64,000 bases of DNA from positions 6,145,501 through 6,209,500 of the forward strand of contig NC_087093.1 of the NCBI RefSeq assembly GCF_963855985.1. Reading direction: 5' to 3'. Under the pieces are notes generated by a model. The model ran no database searches. It was not told the origin of the DNA and saw only the letters and a program-made list of their open reading frames with translations. Position 1 is the stretch's first letter; each line of letters opens with the position of its first letter. Of the stretch, positions 1 to 12,525 are shown piece after piece. Source of the stretch: Ostrinia nubilalis (lineage: Eukaryota > Arthropoda > Insecta > Lepidoptera > Crambidae). The position numbers were made by a program, and so were the translations under genes.

Positions 1-510
1 ATAAAAACAGACAAAAATATCAAAAGCGGTTGGTCCACCTACCGGTTCCCAACAATGACTATTAAAAGATTTAAAAATATATTGTCATCAGCTGCTGGAT
101 TTTAAACTACTTCACCGCCTGCTGGTTAGGAGGATGCAGATAATGTGCCTTAGAGCAGAAAAAAATATTAGGTACCTATCACCTACCTTGTCATAATTAT
201 CATTTACCTTAACAATTCTGTCTTTGATTAAAAATTAACTAAGTACATATTTTTCTAGGAAGTCAGCAATGTTTGTAGTGTAAAATCGTTAATTATGTAT
301 GCCCACAGTTCAATGTCCTTTCACAATGGGAAATGTATTAATACTTTAACCTCCACCTTATTTACTACGAGTACCTATATAAAGTGTCTCTATGAAATTA
401 CAATGTTACAAAATATGACGTGTGTAGTGACGGCAACTGACAAGGTTATTTAGCCAAACAAATGAAATAATATTTAATTCAAAGGATTTGCCACACTGAT
501 GCTTCAACCA

Positions 511-950
511 CACCAACGCGTGCAGATCGCCATCACGGACTGTCATGGCTCGCGCGACCTGTCATTGGCCTATGATCGCGCCAGCTATGGCGATCTGCAC
601 GCGTTCTGCGGTCTACAGCCCGTTCAAAGTGAACGCAGCCCGCATCATGTATGAACCATATTGGTTCGAGCAAGATATTCTGCCAGCAGTCGAGACAAGG
701 CAATCTGTCAGCGGTGCGGTTTGCGTTCTGTGCTCGTGTCCGCATTGTCAGTTCGCATCAATACGAAATGTATTAGAGTTCGACAATATTCTTCATATAC
801 ATGATGCCGGCTGCGTTCACTTTGACCTGTCAACTGACCGCAGTACGCATCCAGTGAGCCAAATCCTTAATGGAATAGAGAAATCGGTCGTATTGGCCCG
901 ATCGGGCCGACCCATCTCCGAAATATCCCCAGCGCTTAGGGTAAGCCACC
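511..950. repeat. GC-rich segment with two inverted-repeat pairs, unclassified
   Basis: An 18-bp perfect inverted pair (516-533 and 587-604, ACGCGTGCAGATCGCCAT) is followed by a second pair of about 31 bp (624-654 and 793-825, TCAAAGTGAACGCAGCC). Open frames on both strands here (545-1000 plus, 533-745 minus) are probably products of this composition, and neither resembles a known protein. Probably a fold-back or compound transposon fragment. Confidence 0.5.
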
Positions 951-1292
951 CTCTCTCAGCTATTATCTTCCATTTCTGTAAATACCCTTTAGACATTTGA
1001 AGACATAAGAGAAATTAATAAACTAGAACACGCAAATGGAGTGCCAAACCGTTTCAGCCTTTGTGCAAATACTTATTTAACGTAGGCATTGCTAAACCAT
1101 TTAACTATACATTAAGTGAGTTCGTCTATGTGCTTTAACAAAAAAGAAATTGTGTGCCATGATATATTATTTTTTTAAACATATTTTAGTTGTCTATTTT
1201 TTTTTTCAAGCTTCAGTAGGTGCGATTACGAGTATACACGTATAATGTCACGACGATATAGCATCGATTTGGCTTTCAGTATACTGTGTACC

Positions 1293-1463
1293 TACCATGA
1301 GTTTACGTTAGGTGTGCTCGCTAGCGAGTACGTCAAAAATATCTATGTATGAAGATTTTGTTTCTTGAAAGTAGCCGCTAGGGGCGCTGCACAATATGTC
1401 ATACAATTAATGTCATTTTTTTACTCAGTCGCTAGCGAGCACACCTAACGTAAACTCATGGTA
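1293..1463. mobile_element. MITE with long inverted repeats
   Basis: Arms beginning TACCATGAGTTTACGTTAGG at 1293 and ending with the complement at 1463 pair over about 35 bp. The core contains CCGCTAGGGGCGCTG. A decayed relative lies at about 41040-41180. Confidence 0.88.
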
Positions 1464-2041
1464 AGCACACTGTTTAGAATCATGCTTAAAGCTGACTTGC
1501 TAAATAATATGAAATAGAGTCATATTTCGCCCATTCACGTCCACCTACTCGTACCTTATCACAAGCAAACTTAGGAGTACCTACCTGTTACGTTTTACAT
1601 GCTATTATTTTATACATCGCGTCCTCGGCTTTACTCGTGCGTTATTAAACCTAATTTTGAACTGTGATTAGTTAATTGTTGTTTCCAACTACGTCATGGA
1701 TTTATGAAATTTGATTTCGATTTACCTTAATAAACAACCTTTGTAAAGGAGAAATGCCCACGCATGTCACGTTGTTATTAATGGTGACTGGAGGACTGGC
1801 AGATGAAAAATAACTTTAACAATATTCATCTCGAATCACAATAACTTACATTTAGCTCGAAATGTCTCTACCTTAATAATGTGTCCCAAATTAAATTAAA
1901 ATATCCCATCTTGATCGTAATCTTATAAGATTTATGCCCATAAATAAAATCGGGACCTAAATAAGAATGCGTCTTCTATTCCATAGGAAATATTAATATA
2001 ATAACATAAAAATATAATGTAGTTACGAGTAGGTATATTCT

Positions 2042-2166
2042 AAGGCTGAGTTGCACCACCTAACTTTGACCGTAACTATAACGACAACCGGTGTTTTTAT
2101 ATTATGGAGTTTGAAAGATTTTTGACGTTTGTCAAAGTTAAAGGAAGATGGTACAACCCAGCCTTA
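2042..2166. mobile_element. MITE family A, copy 1
   Basis: Ends AAGGCTGAGTTGCACCACC and the imperfect complement CAACCCAGCCTTA, with TTTGTCAAAGTTAAAG inside. One of five relatives in the window. Confidence 0.8.
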
Positions 2167-2429
2167 GTTCTCCTATCGATAGTCAAGTATTCAGCCGCAA
2201 GGCCGCAACCCTATTCCATACTACTTAATCCAGGCAAGATTGGGTGTTAAAGTACGATGTGTGAATAGTATTCCCTAGTAAATCTCCGTGGCATTTATAC
2301 GAGACACGTGTCACGGACTGACTGGTATATTACTAGTTATTAGATTAGGATAGATAAGGACTTTATTGAGATACACAACCAGTAATAAGAGTAAATTATA
2401 ACAATTACTACCATCGATACGTGTGGTAT

Positions 2430-2709
2430 TGGTTTGATGAAAAAATTTTTTTTGAATTTCAGTTCTAAGTATGGGGACCCCCAAAATTTATTGATCTTTT
2501 TCTATTTTTGTATAAAAAACTTAATGCGGTTCACAAAATACATCTACATACCAAGTTTAAACAGTATAGCTCTTATATTTAGTTTCGGAAAAAAAGTGGC
2601 TGTGACACGGACGGACAGACAGACAGATAGACAAAAAAAAGACAGACAGACAGATATGACGAATCTATAAGTGTTCCGTTTTTTGCCATTTGGCTACGGA
2701 ACCCTAAAA
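2430..2709 (+). mobile_element. Dispersed lepidopteran repeat, 3' part ending CTACGGAACCCTAAAAA
   Basis: Contains the usual GGACGGACAGACAGACAGA run and the 3' end GGCTACGGAACCCTAAAAA, recurrent at the tails of a very common lepidopteran retroposed repeat. The small ORF across it is not a gene. Confidence 0.7.
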
Positions 2710-4365
2710 ACAACGACAAGTAAGTGTCGAAAGAGCGCCGCTGAGATTTAAACGTAACTTTATGATTTGAAGACCAACAGACATTGGTAGGTACTTCATA
2801 TTTATTTAGACTTATAACTACCTATATTTATTTCGTGATAAAATATGGTAATGACACACCATGGTCAACTGCGTTTTTGTGCATTTACAAAAACATCTAC
2901 TTATTAAAATGTTTATTACCCAATACAAAAAAAAAATACATGTTGGAGGACATCCACCCAATTAGCACTTTTCAGCGAGTTTTTGCGAAATGCATTATAT
3001 GACTATTTTGAATGTCAGGTGCCAACCAATGTATTACAGTCACGGAATGAAAAGGTTCGTCAGTTTTCAAATTGATTCCTTCAACGAATCGCGAGCACAT
3101 ATTACCTTTTGAAACTATGTTACAGAATAATCTCGAGTTAGAGAAAATAATCTTTAACTGTTCGTCAGTAAAGTTCAAAATTATTCAGATCAAAGTTGTT
3201 TGACGATTTATCTTGTCAAGAAGATTATTATGATTGATAAACTAAAACCTTCTTGTTGGTTCAACCTGCCAATATTATTTCTATTAAATAAAAAAAACTA
3301 TTGTCAATTGGTCAATGTCATCATTGCATTGCACTGATGGGATAGAAAAATAAACAAGCAAAACCTTATTCGTTAGCAAACGTCATCATTATTTATTTAA
3401 ATGTTAGCAGCACTGTTTCTTGCACTGTTATGTTGGCAGGTTTGACTCTTCCAGTACAAGCGAAAACCGACACTAAGGTGACGAAACTTTTCATTCCGCG
3501 ACTGTACATACATAACATTTTTATACACTTACATATATTTTATTAAAATGACGAATAGGTACTAATCAAGTCCTATTCAAACGATGAAACATAATATTTT
3601 GTTATTTAAATGTACCTATTCACAATCAGTACTTAGGTTTATTACGGACATATTTTTTCCAGTAGGTACGAGCCCAATAAGATTAACAATTCAATAAGAC
3701 AATAAGTAATCAATTCAATACTCAAGCTCTACATGAAGAAAAGTGCCTGAAAACGAACGTTGTTTCCAACCTACGGTACATATTTCATCACAAATTAGCC
3801 GGGGATCCAAGAGAACCTGCGCTTCCTACTATTTAATCCCGGTACCGGTAAGATAAGACGTGTAAATTGCACCGGTTTCCCAATAAATCCCGGTTCCGTT
3901 GTTAGAGAACGCTCCCACGCACCAGATTATTCCGTCCGCGGGATTACTACTAAAATATTATACTTCGAGGGTCTGCCCTTGAATCGCGAAGCAGTGACGC
4001 AATAAAAAACCTAAGGGCTCTTACGAAACCAAATGCTTACCGGCCGCTAAATATTGTAAGGGAAACCATAAATTATATCAATTGCCTTCTGGTTTTCGAC
4101 CGGTATTTTCGCAGCGCCAGCTTACATAATTGGCAATGCTGAGGTATAATAAAAATGTGCTTATTTTATATTTATGTGGGATAATAAGCACTTTATAAAT
4201 TTATAAGTGTCGACCGGCACGATTAGTCAAACTAAGGTGACCTTTAAATCAGAACTAAGTTTATCAGAATTAAGCAAAAAAAATCAACAATAAATTAGTA
4301 ACGTTATATTATGTAGCCAGTATACGCACTACACCTACCACCATATAGAAATACATCATAATATT
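2710..4365. other. Non-coding stretch, nothing recognised
   Basis: AT-rich, frequent stops in all frames, only very short ORFs (2784-3002, 3178-2972) without motifs. Confidence 0.6.
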
Positions 4366-4369
4366 CCTT

Positions 4370-4711
4370 TAAAGGCACTGGGTCTCTATCAGAAGGAACT
4401 CTAGGGGTGGAATCTCCATTGGCGTGGGTTAACGGGCAAGGAGATAATATCTTGGATGGTTGACAATCACTTTTCCTACAATTTAACGTTCCACCAAACT
4501 CAACACGCTTTCAAAGATAACCTTGTAGCCGCTTACTCACACTTGACATGACACAACTGATTGACAGTTATCTTTTTCTGCGCATCAGTCGGGTGTTACG
4601 TTTAGGAATCACAAACCTTCTGCTCTACAGATTTCTACAGATAACATAATATTAAGATTGGTACTATTAATCATCAATAATAATTTGCAGCATCTGTGTC
4701 CGGCGCCGACA
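4370..4711 (-). repeat. LTR (downstream copy in minus orientation)
   Basis: 342 bp, direct repeat of 5371-5712. It differs at about 4524 (T against C) and about 4646 (T against C). Confidence 0.85.
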
Positions 4712-5352
4712 CGGCCAGCCTGACTATCGCACGGCCTCGTGCGCTTAGTCCAGGGTTTGTCCATCTGTAAACATTCAATTTCTCATTATCACAGCTCGTC
4801 CATTCCTGACTACAGAGCGTGCGAATATCAGATCGTAGAATCACAATAAATACAGCTGATCAGGGCGTGATGACCCTCGATCAGGAAACCAAATCATTAC
4901 AGCTGGCCCGGGCGCGAAGCCCGACCAGGAAACCAAAACATTACAGCTGGCCCGGGCGTGAGGCCCCTTCGACCAGGAAACCGGGGTTTAGGTAACATGG
5001 CCCGACGCGCAAGGCCTAAGCCAAGGCTCCTTCAACCATTTACCTCAAACCGCACCACTACTACTGCTGATCCAGGCATGCAGCCATGCGACCAGGAAAC
5101 CAACATTACATCAGCGTGGCCCGGGCGTAAACAGCCCCTTCAACCACGGCAACAGGGTGGCCCGGGCGCCCTTGGCCCGGCCCCCTCAACTCACTCACTC
5201 ACAAAGGCCCTTCCAGTTTACGTCAATCACAATAATTTCCGTCAACCTGCACCAACTCTCAATGTCTGAGCCAGCATCCTCCATGTAAAACTTGATGAGT
5301 TGCGTAGCGTAGGTGTGCATGCTGAAAGATTTATCTCCTTTGAATAGTGCCC

Positions 5353-5370
5353 TTCGAATCCCACTTCTGA
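5353..5370 (-). other. Putative primer-binding site (tRNA-Leu)
   Basis: Minus-strand TCAGAAGTGGGATTCGAA adjoins the LTR and is complementary to the T-arm and acceptor end (TTCGAATCCCACTTCTGA) of eukaryotic tRNA-Leu(CAA). It stops five bases short of the tRNA 3' CCA end. Confidence 0.65.
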
Positions 5371-5712
5371 TAAAGGCACTGGGTCTCTATCAGAAGGAAC
5401 TCTAGGGGTGGAATCTCCATTGGCGTGGGTTAACGGGCAAGGAGATAATATCTTGGATGGTTGACAATCACTTTTCCTACAATTTAACGTTCCACCAAAC
5501 TCAACACGCTTTCAAAGATAACCTCGTAGCCGCTTACTCACACTTGACATGACACAACTGATTGACAGTTATCTTTTTCTGCGCATCAGTCGGGTGTTAC
5601 GTTTAGGAATCACAAACCTTCTGCTCTACAGATTTCTACAGATAACACAATATTAAGATTGGTACTATTAATCATCAATAATAATTTGCAGCATCTGTGT
5701 CCGGCGCCGACA
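5371..5712 (-). repeat. LTR (upstream copy in minus orientation)
   Basis: 342 bp, direct repeat of 4370-4711; the primer-binding site lies immediately inside it. Confidence 0.85.
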
Positions 5713-6352
5713 CCTTCAATACTTAAATTATTATTATCAATAGCGCTACATACTTTAATAAAATTTAATACTCTTTTAGCTTCTACGACTACGCATGACA
5801 ATGATCGCATTTTGAATAAAATCTCTTTGGTCTGTTTAGTCTGGCTGGTTTTAATTTGACGCCATTAAAAATTTGACATAAAAACAATTTCCCGTCATTT
5901 TTCATTTGTTTTTTCTTCTTCGCCAAACGTTACTATGTGGCTCAATTGATCATTCCCTACTTGATTTCGAAAGTTGATTTATAATTTTGAATACCTACTC
6001 AATGCATTTGTGAACCGAATAAATTAAGCATAGGGAGCTATACAGCACCAGTCAAATTGAGGTAAGTACCTTTTATAAGTACGAAATATTCACGTTTTAT
6101 ATTATGTCACTGGAAAGTGAAAACTTCTACGGATACTGCTGGCATAGTAGAGGTTTGATAGCTATATGATTTTAGGTAAGTAGGTACGCACTGTTGTTAA
6201 CAGTCAACTGAACAAGTAACTTATTATTAAAATTTAATAAAAATTTAAATCAAACATAACAAATAAATGAAATTGAGCCAGCTTTTTGTATGAGCCCAAG
6301 CCCATTCATGAATAGAGTCCGGTTCCCTATTGTGTTGGAAAGGACAATGGGC

Positions 6353-6736
6353 AAAATGGTACCCGGCTCCAATAGATATGCTTCTAGTGTCATTTGAAAG
6401 GTCTTACCAAGACGAACAACTTTTACTATGACCACCAGCCTCAGATCTGGTTGTGTTCCAAGATAAACATACTTTTTTGCAGAATGGTACCCGGCTCCAA
6501 TAGTTATGTTTGTAGTGTCATTTGAAAGGTCTTACCAAGACGAACAACTTTTACTATGACCACCAGCCTCAGATCTGGTTGTGTTCCAAGATAAACATAC
6601 TTTTTTGCAGAATGGTACCCGGCTCCAATAGTTATGTTTGTAGTGTCATTTGAAAGGTCTTACCAAGACGAACAACATTTACTATGGCCACCAGCCTCAG
6701 ATCTGGTTGCGTTCGAAAATAAACATACTTTTTGTG
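6353..6736. repeat. 128-bp tandem repeat, three copies
   Basis: Units start AATGGTACCCGGCTCCAATA near 6353, 6481 and 6609. The last two are nearly identical and the first and third drift at their outer edges. Short ORFs here are side effects. Confidence 0.9.
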
Positions 6737-6880
6737 AAGTCGAAGTATCACACGTGTCCATCGTATGGTACTTAGGTTATGCGAGGCATGAAGGGTTTAC
6801 TGCTCCAGCATCCTTCCTTAACTCTATAATTATTTATAGGGATAATTGTGAAATAAATATTTTTATTTGAAGAACTACTA

Positions 6881-7001
6881 CCCCTTATTAATAAAAAGTT
6901 ACACCTAGGATAAACCATGGATTAAAATGACATTTCCTTACCAAATGACAATTTAAGCCAGAGTTCAACTAGGGTGTAACTTAATTTTATTAATAAAGGG
7001 G
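6881..7001. mobile_element. MITE, 121 bp
   Basis: Inverted ends CCCCTTATTAATAAAA and its complement, extending inward through GTTACACCTAG. Confidence 0.8.
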
Positions 7002-7044
7002 TTGAGTTTTATTACTTCTTAAGGATTTTATTATGGGTTGCTAA

Positions 7045-7205
7045 AGCGAATAAACCCACAAGACCCAATAAGTCCACCCACAAGATGGACCGACGACCTC
7101 ATAAAGGTAGCGGGAAGGCGCTGGATGCAGGCTGCAACCAACCGCCCATTGTGGAAATCATTAGGGGAGGCCTATGTTCAACTGGACGTGCTATGGCTAA
7201 AATGA
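7045..7205 (+). pseudogene. RTE-like LINE, C-terminal end of ORF
   Basis: The frame ending at TGA 7203 reads RWTDDLIKVAGRRWMQAAT then LWKSLGEAYVQ, the C-terminal end typical of lepidopteran RTE-type reverse transcriptase ORFs, followed by the usual ATGATGATGATG tail. Only the last 50 or so codons remain. Confidence 0.85.
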
Positions 7206-7737
7206 TCATGATGATGATGATGAAAGAGAATCAAGGGCTAATAGCTTGGGTAGTTCGTCGTGGGTATAATCCTTTCCTTTTCAATGCTTCTTTTAGTTAT
7301 ATTAATAGATTGTAGTCATAGTACATACTCGTATACATGGATGATTGTGTTATACTTTCTTATAATACTTAGTGGAATTACTGCTTTCAAAACGTGAATT
7401 AGAACTGGCCCCATAGCAGATATTTTCCTACATCTAAAGGCCTTTTGAAATATATATTGGTTATGGCAATTGGAGCGGGTACCACTTTCCATACATTTGT
7501 GCCCATCATCCTTTCTTACATATCTCCTTTAGTCGTTGATTAATTACTTATTGATGCATCAAATTCAATTTTCGTCTTCTGTGATCGATCATTTATTTGT
7601 GGCGTCCATCAATCATGATTCATTCTATCTATTTCTTAGACAAAACTGGTAGCTTACATCGCATAGTACTAAAATAATGACTAAATAGACAAATGACGAT
7701 GATGGACGGGTGACCTGATTAATAAATAATAAATACT

Positions 7738-7960
7738 AGCAGCCGCCCGCGATTTCATACACGTGGATCCCGTTTTAGCCCCTTAGGGGTTGAATTTTGC
7801 CAAATCCTGTCTAAGTGAGCACCTACGTTCTAAAAGGAACCCCCATGCAAAATTTGAGGCTCCTAGCACTTGTACTTTCTGAGATTTCGTGATGAGTGAG
7901 TGAGTCAGTGACCTTTCGCTTTTATACTCGTAGAATAGAAGATTTATTCCATCAGTAATT
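7738..7960 (-). mobile_element. Dispersed repeat starting ACTAGCAGCCGCCCGCG
   Basis: Begins as the reverse of a Helitron-type CTAGT end and continues GTGGATCCCGTTTTAGCCCC, the same family as 42318-42690. Class assignment (Helitron or LINE-linked) is tentative. Confidence 0.55.
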
Positions 7961-8137
7961 CGCAATGAACCCGCAACCGCATCGTTGTGGTCCTGTACAT
8001 CAACCACCAAGCCGCAACGTTAGATTAATGTTGTGGCAACTGGCAAGCCATAGGATGTACTAACGAATAGGAACTATGTATTTTACAACAAAATGTTTAA
8101 GGATGATGAGATGACTGTACAGACGACGGCATGTCAT

Positions 8138-8427
8138 GGTAAATACTGGGGTCTTGTCTATACTATCTACACTTCTATACTAATATTATAAATGCGAAAG
8201 TAACTCTGTCTGTCTGTCTCGCTTTCACCCCTAAACCACTGAACCGATTTTGATGAAATTTGGCATAGAGATAGTTTGAGTCCCGGGAAAGAACATAAAA
8301 TAGTTTTTATCCCGGTTTTTGAAACAGGGACGCGCGCGATTCAGTTTTTCTGTGACAGACAAAATTCCACGCAGGCGAAGCCGCGGGCGGAAAGCTAGTA
8401 CAGTTATATAAGACCCCAGTATTTACC
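8138..8427. mobile_element. TIR element interrupted by a short Helitron
   Basis: Inverted repeat GGTAAATACTGGGGTCTT (8138-8155 and 8410-8427), with weaker pairing further out (GTACAGACGAC near 8117, GTTGTCTGTAC near 8452). The Helitron at 8171-8398 lies between the arms. Confidence 0.65.
8171..8398 (+). mobile_element. Short non-autonomous Helitron (Lep1-like)
   Basis: Starts near ACTTCTATACTAATATTATA, contains CCACTGAACCGATTTTGATG and ends GAAGCCGCGGGCGGAAAGCTAG before T, the layout of the common lepidopteran short Helitrons. Confidence 0.75.
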
Positions 8428-8430
8428 TTA

Positions 8431-11400
8431 AAAAGGGGAGTCTGATGGGCTGTTGTCTGTACACAGACCGTCTCCCTAGAATCAAGAATCTATCTTTAGA
8501 CGGGACAGTCTATTGTCTAGCCTAGACCTAGACTGATAAATAAGTAAATTACGACCTTCGGATCAGACTAATCCGGCTTTAGATTTAAAATGAAAACTGC
8601 TTGGGAACTAGGGTTCAAATTTCGAACTAACTCATTTAAAATAGTTAAGAATTGTTTAAATAAAACAATTTATCATTCTTTCTATTCTAGATTTTACAAT
8701 TTATCATTCTACTTATTTAGTGGATATTCGTATGTTTCGTGAATTATTTAATCTCTTTCCCAAATCATCCAATGTATTAAACATCACAAAAGCAAAAATA
8801 AGATCATAAAGTGTTTAATTTACTTTATTTATTTTTATTCATGAATAGAATGGTTACACTATTACACTATTCAAACAAGACGTAACAAAGTTCAGAATAA
8901 TATTATTGATAAGGTTTTATCCTATTTACGTAAGGTTTTTCGGACAGTCAATTGTTTCTAGATCGCAATTCTCCGCTTGGAACAATTAAATAACTTGAAA
9001 AAAGGTACGTTCGAAAGTTCCAAGTACTTATTTGTAACAAATGTAAAACAAGGAGTTCGAAGGATATAAATAAATTAGCCTTTGTTTGCGGCGCCGGCCG
9101 TGTGGATTATGGACCCTAAAAGGAAAACTATCTCTGGACCTTCGGGAACTATTTACATTTCTACGAAACAAAAACCCTTTGACATTGGGGCTCAATAAAG
9201 CTTTCTATCGATCAAAGTAATTTTAGAATAGGAGCGAACTTCCAAAAATTCGTCCCATCTAAGCACGTTTTATTTAAAAACAAAATGTTTAACATGTTGT
9301 GTACATTTTCATTATTGTGATTGCAAAACCAAATCGAAATCTGTTATGATTGCATTATATTCCAACGAGTAAGTAAATGACTACAAGACAAAAACTACAC
9401 AAAATACATCGTTCATTCTCCGAGTTAACATCAAAGGTGCCGACAGAGATGAGTTTAACCACGCCAGCCACATCGATTACAATTATGTTTAATAACAACA
9501 ATATTACAAATTCTGTTCTTTCAATTCAAAACAAGCTGTGATGTAAGCAACCTGTTAATCTACACCGTGACATTGAATCTCAACCGTATAAAATACAAGT
9601 TTTACCAACTTAGCTCGTCCAGAAGGTACGCATTATTTTTAATTTAACTTTTTTGCGGCACAAATATTATTATTGACCTGCAGGAATTTTAAGGGTCGGG
9701 TTTTACCGTTCTAATTATAGCCCAGTAAGTGTTTATCGAAAAAAACTAAAACGCAAAGGTGAACGTCCGTAATGGGCACCTACATGTTTAGCACAAAAAA
9801 TATGAATGTAGGTAATTAAGACAATTTTTTTCGTATTTACTTACTATGCATTGTTAGACCGCGGTGATGACAATGTAACGCGGTCTCTCCCTAAAAATCA
9901 TGTTAACGCTTTGAGATTTTAGTTGTTTTTTTCTCCTTACTATACCTTTCATCATCAGCATTTTAGCCACAGACCTCCCTAAATGGCATACCCTTACACA
10001 TTTTATATTTTAGAATTCTAGGATTAAGGAACACTTTCACATCCCAAAAGATAGTCTATTCTTTACCTTCACAGTAAATGAATAAGATAAGGAAAATGCT
10101 ACATGTCCATAGATTAATTGACAGTTAGAGAAAGGTATCTCTTATTTTTTTCGTGCATTTAGGTCACTTCCACTATGTTATTTAGTGATAATTAAGATGA
10201 ATCAACTTTAGTTTTGTTATTTTGTGTAAAATATCGGGAACCTTTACTACATGTTATAAATTGTACTTTTTTCGTGTTATCTCTGTTATGTACACATTTT
10301 TTGCTGTAGCTGAATAAAAAGATGAGTACTTTTTATCAAACCAGACTAGTTTTGATCGCAGGTAACACGCACGGCGCGGTGTTTATGTGACAGACGAAAA
10401 TTGACTCCAGTGTTGGTACGGATAAAAGCATATGTTATATGTATAATACCGCAGTCTATTTTTGTAAAAATACTCTATAAATATATAGCTTTATGCGAAC
10501 ATAAAATCAGATATATTCCAAAGGTTCATCTTAGTTAATTTTTTAAACAATCTATTAAAACGTCCTTAAACACTTACTGAGAAGAAGCTTAAAAAAGCTC
10601 TTCAATTTATTTTGCACTTTTTATCAATTTTTTTAGACAAAAGCTATCAAGCGATTTTATCTTTGTCATTGAGTGCTCTCCAAAATCTTTATACATCTGT
10701 ATACTATTCTTGTTAGTTCATTGGGTATATCTATCTGCTGTTCTCTGCATGCTTTCATTAATTAAATTGTGAAGAAAATACCACGAAGATATTCCAAATC
10801 TTATTTCAGTAGCAAACCAATGGAAGATTGGATGTTGTTGAGTTCAAATTTCCGAAGTTTCGTTGTAGCGCAACCGAGGTAGGAAACCACGAAACTACGC
10901 TGCAGCGACATTAACGGAAGCAGTAAACGGAACTGGGCCAAAACAGAACCTAATTGAAACACTAGCTTGATAGTCTAATGTTACAGTCTGAAATATAAGC
11001 TAGTTTATCTAGACTTCATCCGTTTATCTATACCACTCAGAAAAGGCCACTTTAGCTGAGTGGTCTCAGCGAAGTTAGGCCAAATCGTTAGTTTATGGGC
11101 CATTGAGAATTTCTCATTTGACTTCAATAGATAGTGGATTTCAATCAAAGATTCAGTAGAATTTAAGGTGTTTAGTTTAGTCTCTATAGGACCGATTAAG
11201 CGATTTACTTTGGAATATTTACTGGCTGTTCATATCTAATCATTACTCAACATTAGCTGCGGGACTACTTCGTAACGGAATTTGTAAATCGACTCTATCT
11301 GTGTCCCCTTCGTATATAAAACAACTCGTAATGAGTAAAAGAGATGAATAGAGCCGAAAATATTAATGTAATCTTTCGGAATAGGCCTACTGTTACGAAT

Positions 11401-12413
11401 CAAAAGTCAAGGTAGCCCTAAGCGTTTTCCGTAAATATCGAGCACACGAACACCATTCTCTGGTATTTCGTGCTAGTGTTACGTGATTACTAAGCTCTAC
11501 AGGAAGTAAATTGATTCGTTAACGTCATAAGTCTTAATACGTTGGTTCACCACGTAACAAACCGGGCGGCTTTGCACAAAATATATGGATCTATACTTCC
11601 TATCATCTCGTGATGTTCAAACTTGATTTTTAACATAATTAAACAAAACACGGTATGGCAATCAGGAAGTATTGCTACTGATAACGTGACGTCGCATTTC
11701 CGTAAAAGCTGATGAGTTTTCTTAATTAATCGCATACATACGAGAACATAAAGACCCCGGATCGGAAAATCAGGGATTTTAAAAAGTTTACAAATTCGGC
11801 GATTTAGTCTAAAGCTTATCAAAGCTTGGATGTATTTTTTTGAATTGAGTGTTGAAGGTCATTTCGTAACACGAGTCTTGCAGATGAGAGTATTGATAAC
11901 TCTACATAATATAGGTACTGTTTCAATATTAGCATTCAAGTCAAATAAGACATGTCGAAATGTGGTTAGAGAACTTTATTTAAATCAGATAAAGTTTAGT
12001 ATTCAGATTAGGCACACGAATTCTCGGCAAGAAATTGTTCACCAAATAAATCCGTCAAAAGGGCACGAAAAAAATCCAAAGCGAGGTTCATAACTAATCA
12101 GTTATTACTTTATCGGGTAACACTGTGTCCTTGACCTCGGTGACATTTTGATTCAACTCCATTTTATTGCCTAGAACACATAAAACTGTACCTATTCTGT
12201 TTTTAAGGTGAATGAAATTCACGGAACAAAGAATTGGATTCGTTAGATACCAGAATACATTTTTTACTTAGGTACCTACTGTAAGTGAAGGAAGAGATTT
12301 TTTTATCCCGATAAAGGATTGAATAAACGGAGTTTTTCTATTTATCAAATTTTAATGTCTATAAAGTGTTATTATGTGACCTGCCTAAAATAGTAAAGTA
12401 AATGATCATGGAC
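8431..12413. other. Non-coding stretch, nothing recognised
   Basis: About 4 kb without a motif-bearing ORF, TIR pair or RNA-like structure that I could support. A CATCATCAGCATTTTAGCCAC scrap near 9952 may be an old RTE tail. Confidence 0.55.
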
Positions 12414-12525
12414 AATTAGGCACCACCATACTTAACTATAACGATAACCGGTAGTTTTTGTATTGAATTTGACAGGTTTTTGACTTTTATCAAAGTTAAA
12501 GTAAGATGGTGCAACCCAGCCTAAG
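12414..12525. mobile_element. MITE family A, copy 2
   Basis: Degenerate left end (TTAGGCACCACC) and well kept right end GGTGCAACCCAGCCTAAG. Confidence 0.75.

Larger units (their letters stand above)
4370..5712 (-). mobile_element. Miniature LTR retrotransposon (TRIM-like), complete
   Basis: Two 342-bp direct repeats (4370-4711 and 5371-5712) with only two differences that I could find, flanked by the 4-bp duplication CCTT (4366-4369 and 5713-5716). Read on the minus strand the LTR starts TGTCGGCGCC and ends GCCTTTA. The 18 bases directly inside the upstream LTR (complement of 5353-5370) match the 3' arm of tRNA-Leu, giving a primer-binding site and setting the orientation. The 659-bp interior has no gag or pol and is built from degenerate GGCCCGGGCG-containing units, so the element is non-autonomous. 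The near-identical LTRs indicate recent insertion. No clear polypurine tract was seen. Confidence 0.82.

Noticed and set aside
545..1000. 151-codon plus-strand ORF as a gene
   Set aside because: No motif, overlaps another ORF on the minus strand and lies in a palindromic GC-rich block, so the openness is likely compositional.
4958..5269. Pro/Arg-rich 103-codon ORF
   Set aside because: Lies in the repetitive interior of the miniature LTR element, on the strand opposite to its transcription.
6353..6736. CRISPR-like array
   Set aside because: Direct tandem units without spacers, in a eukaryotic sequence.
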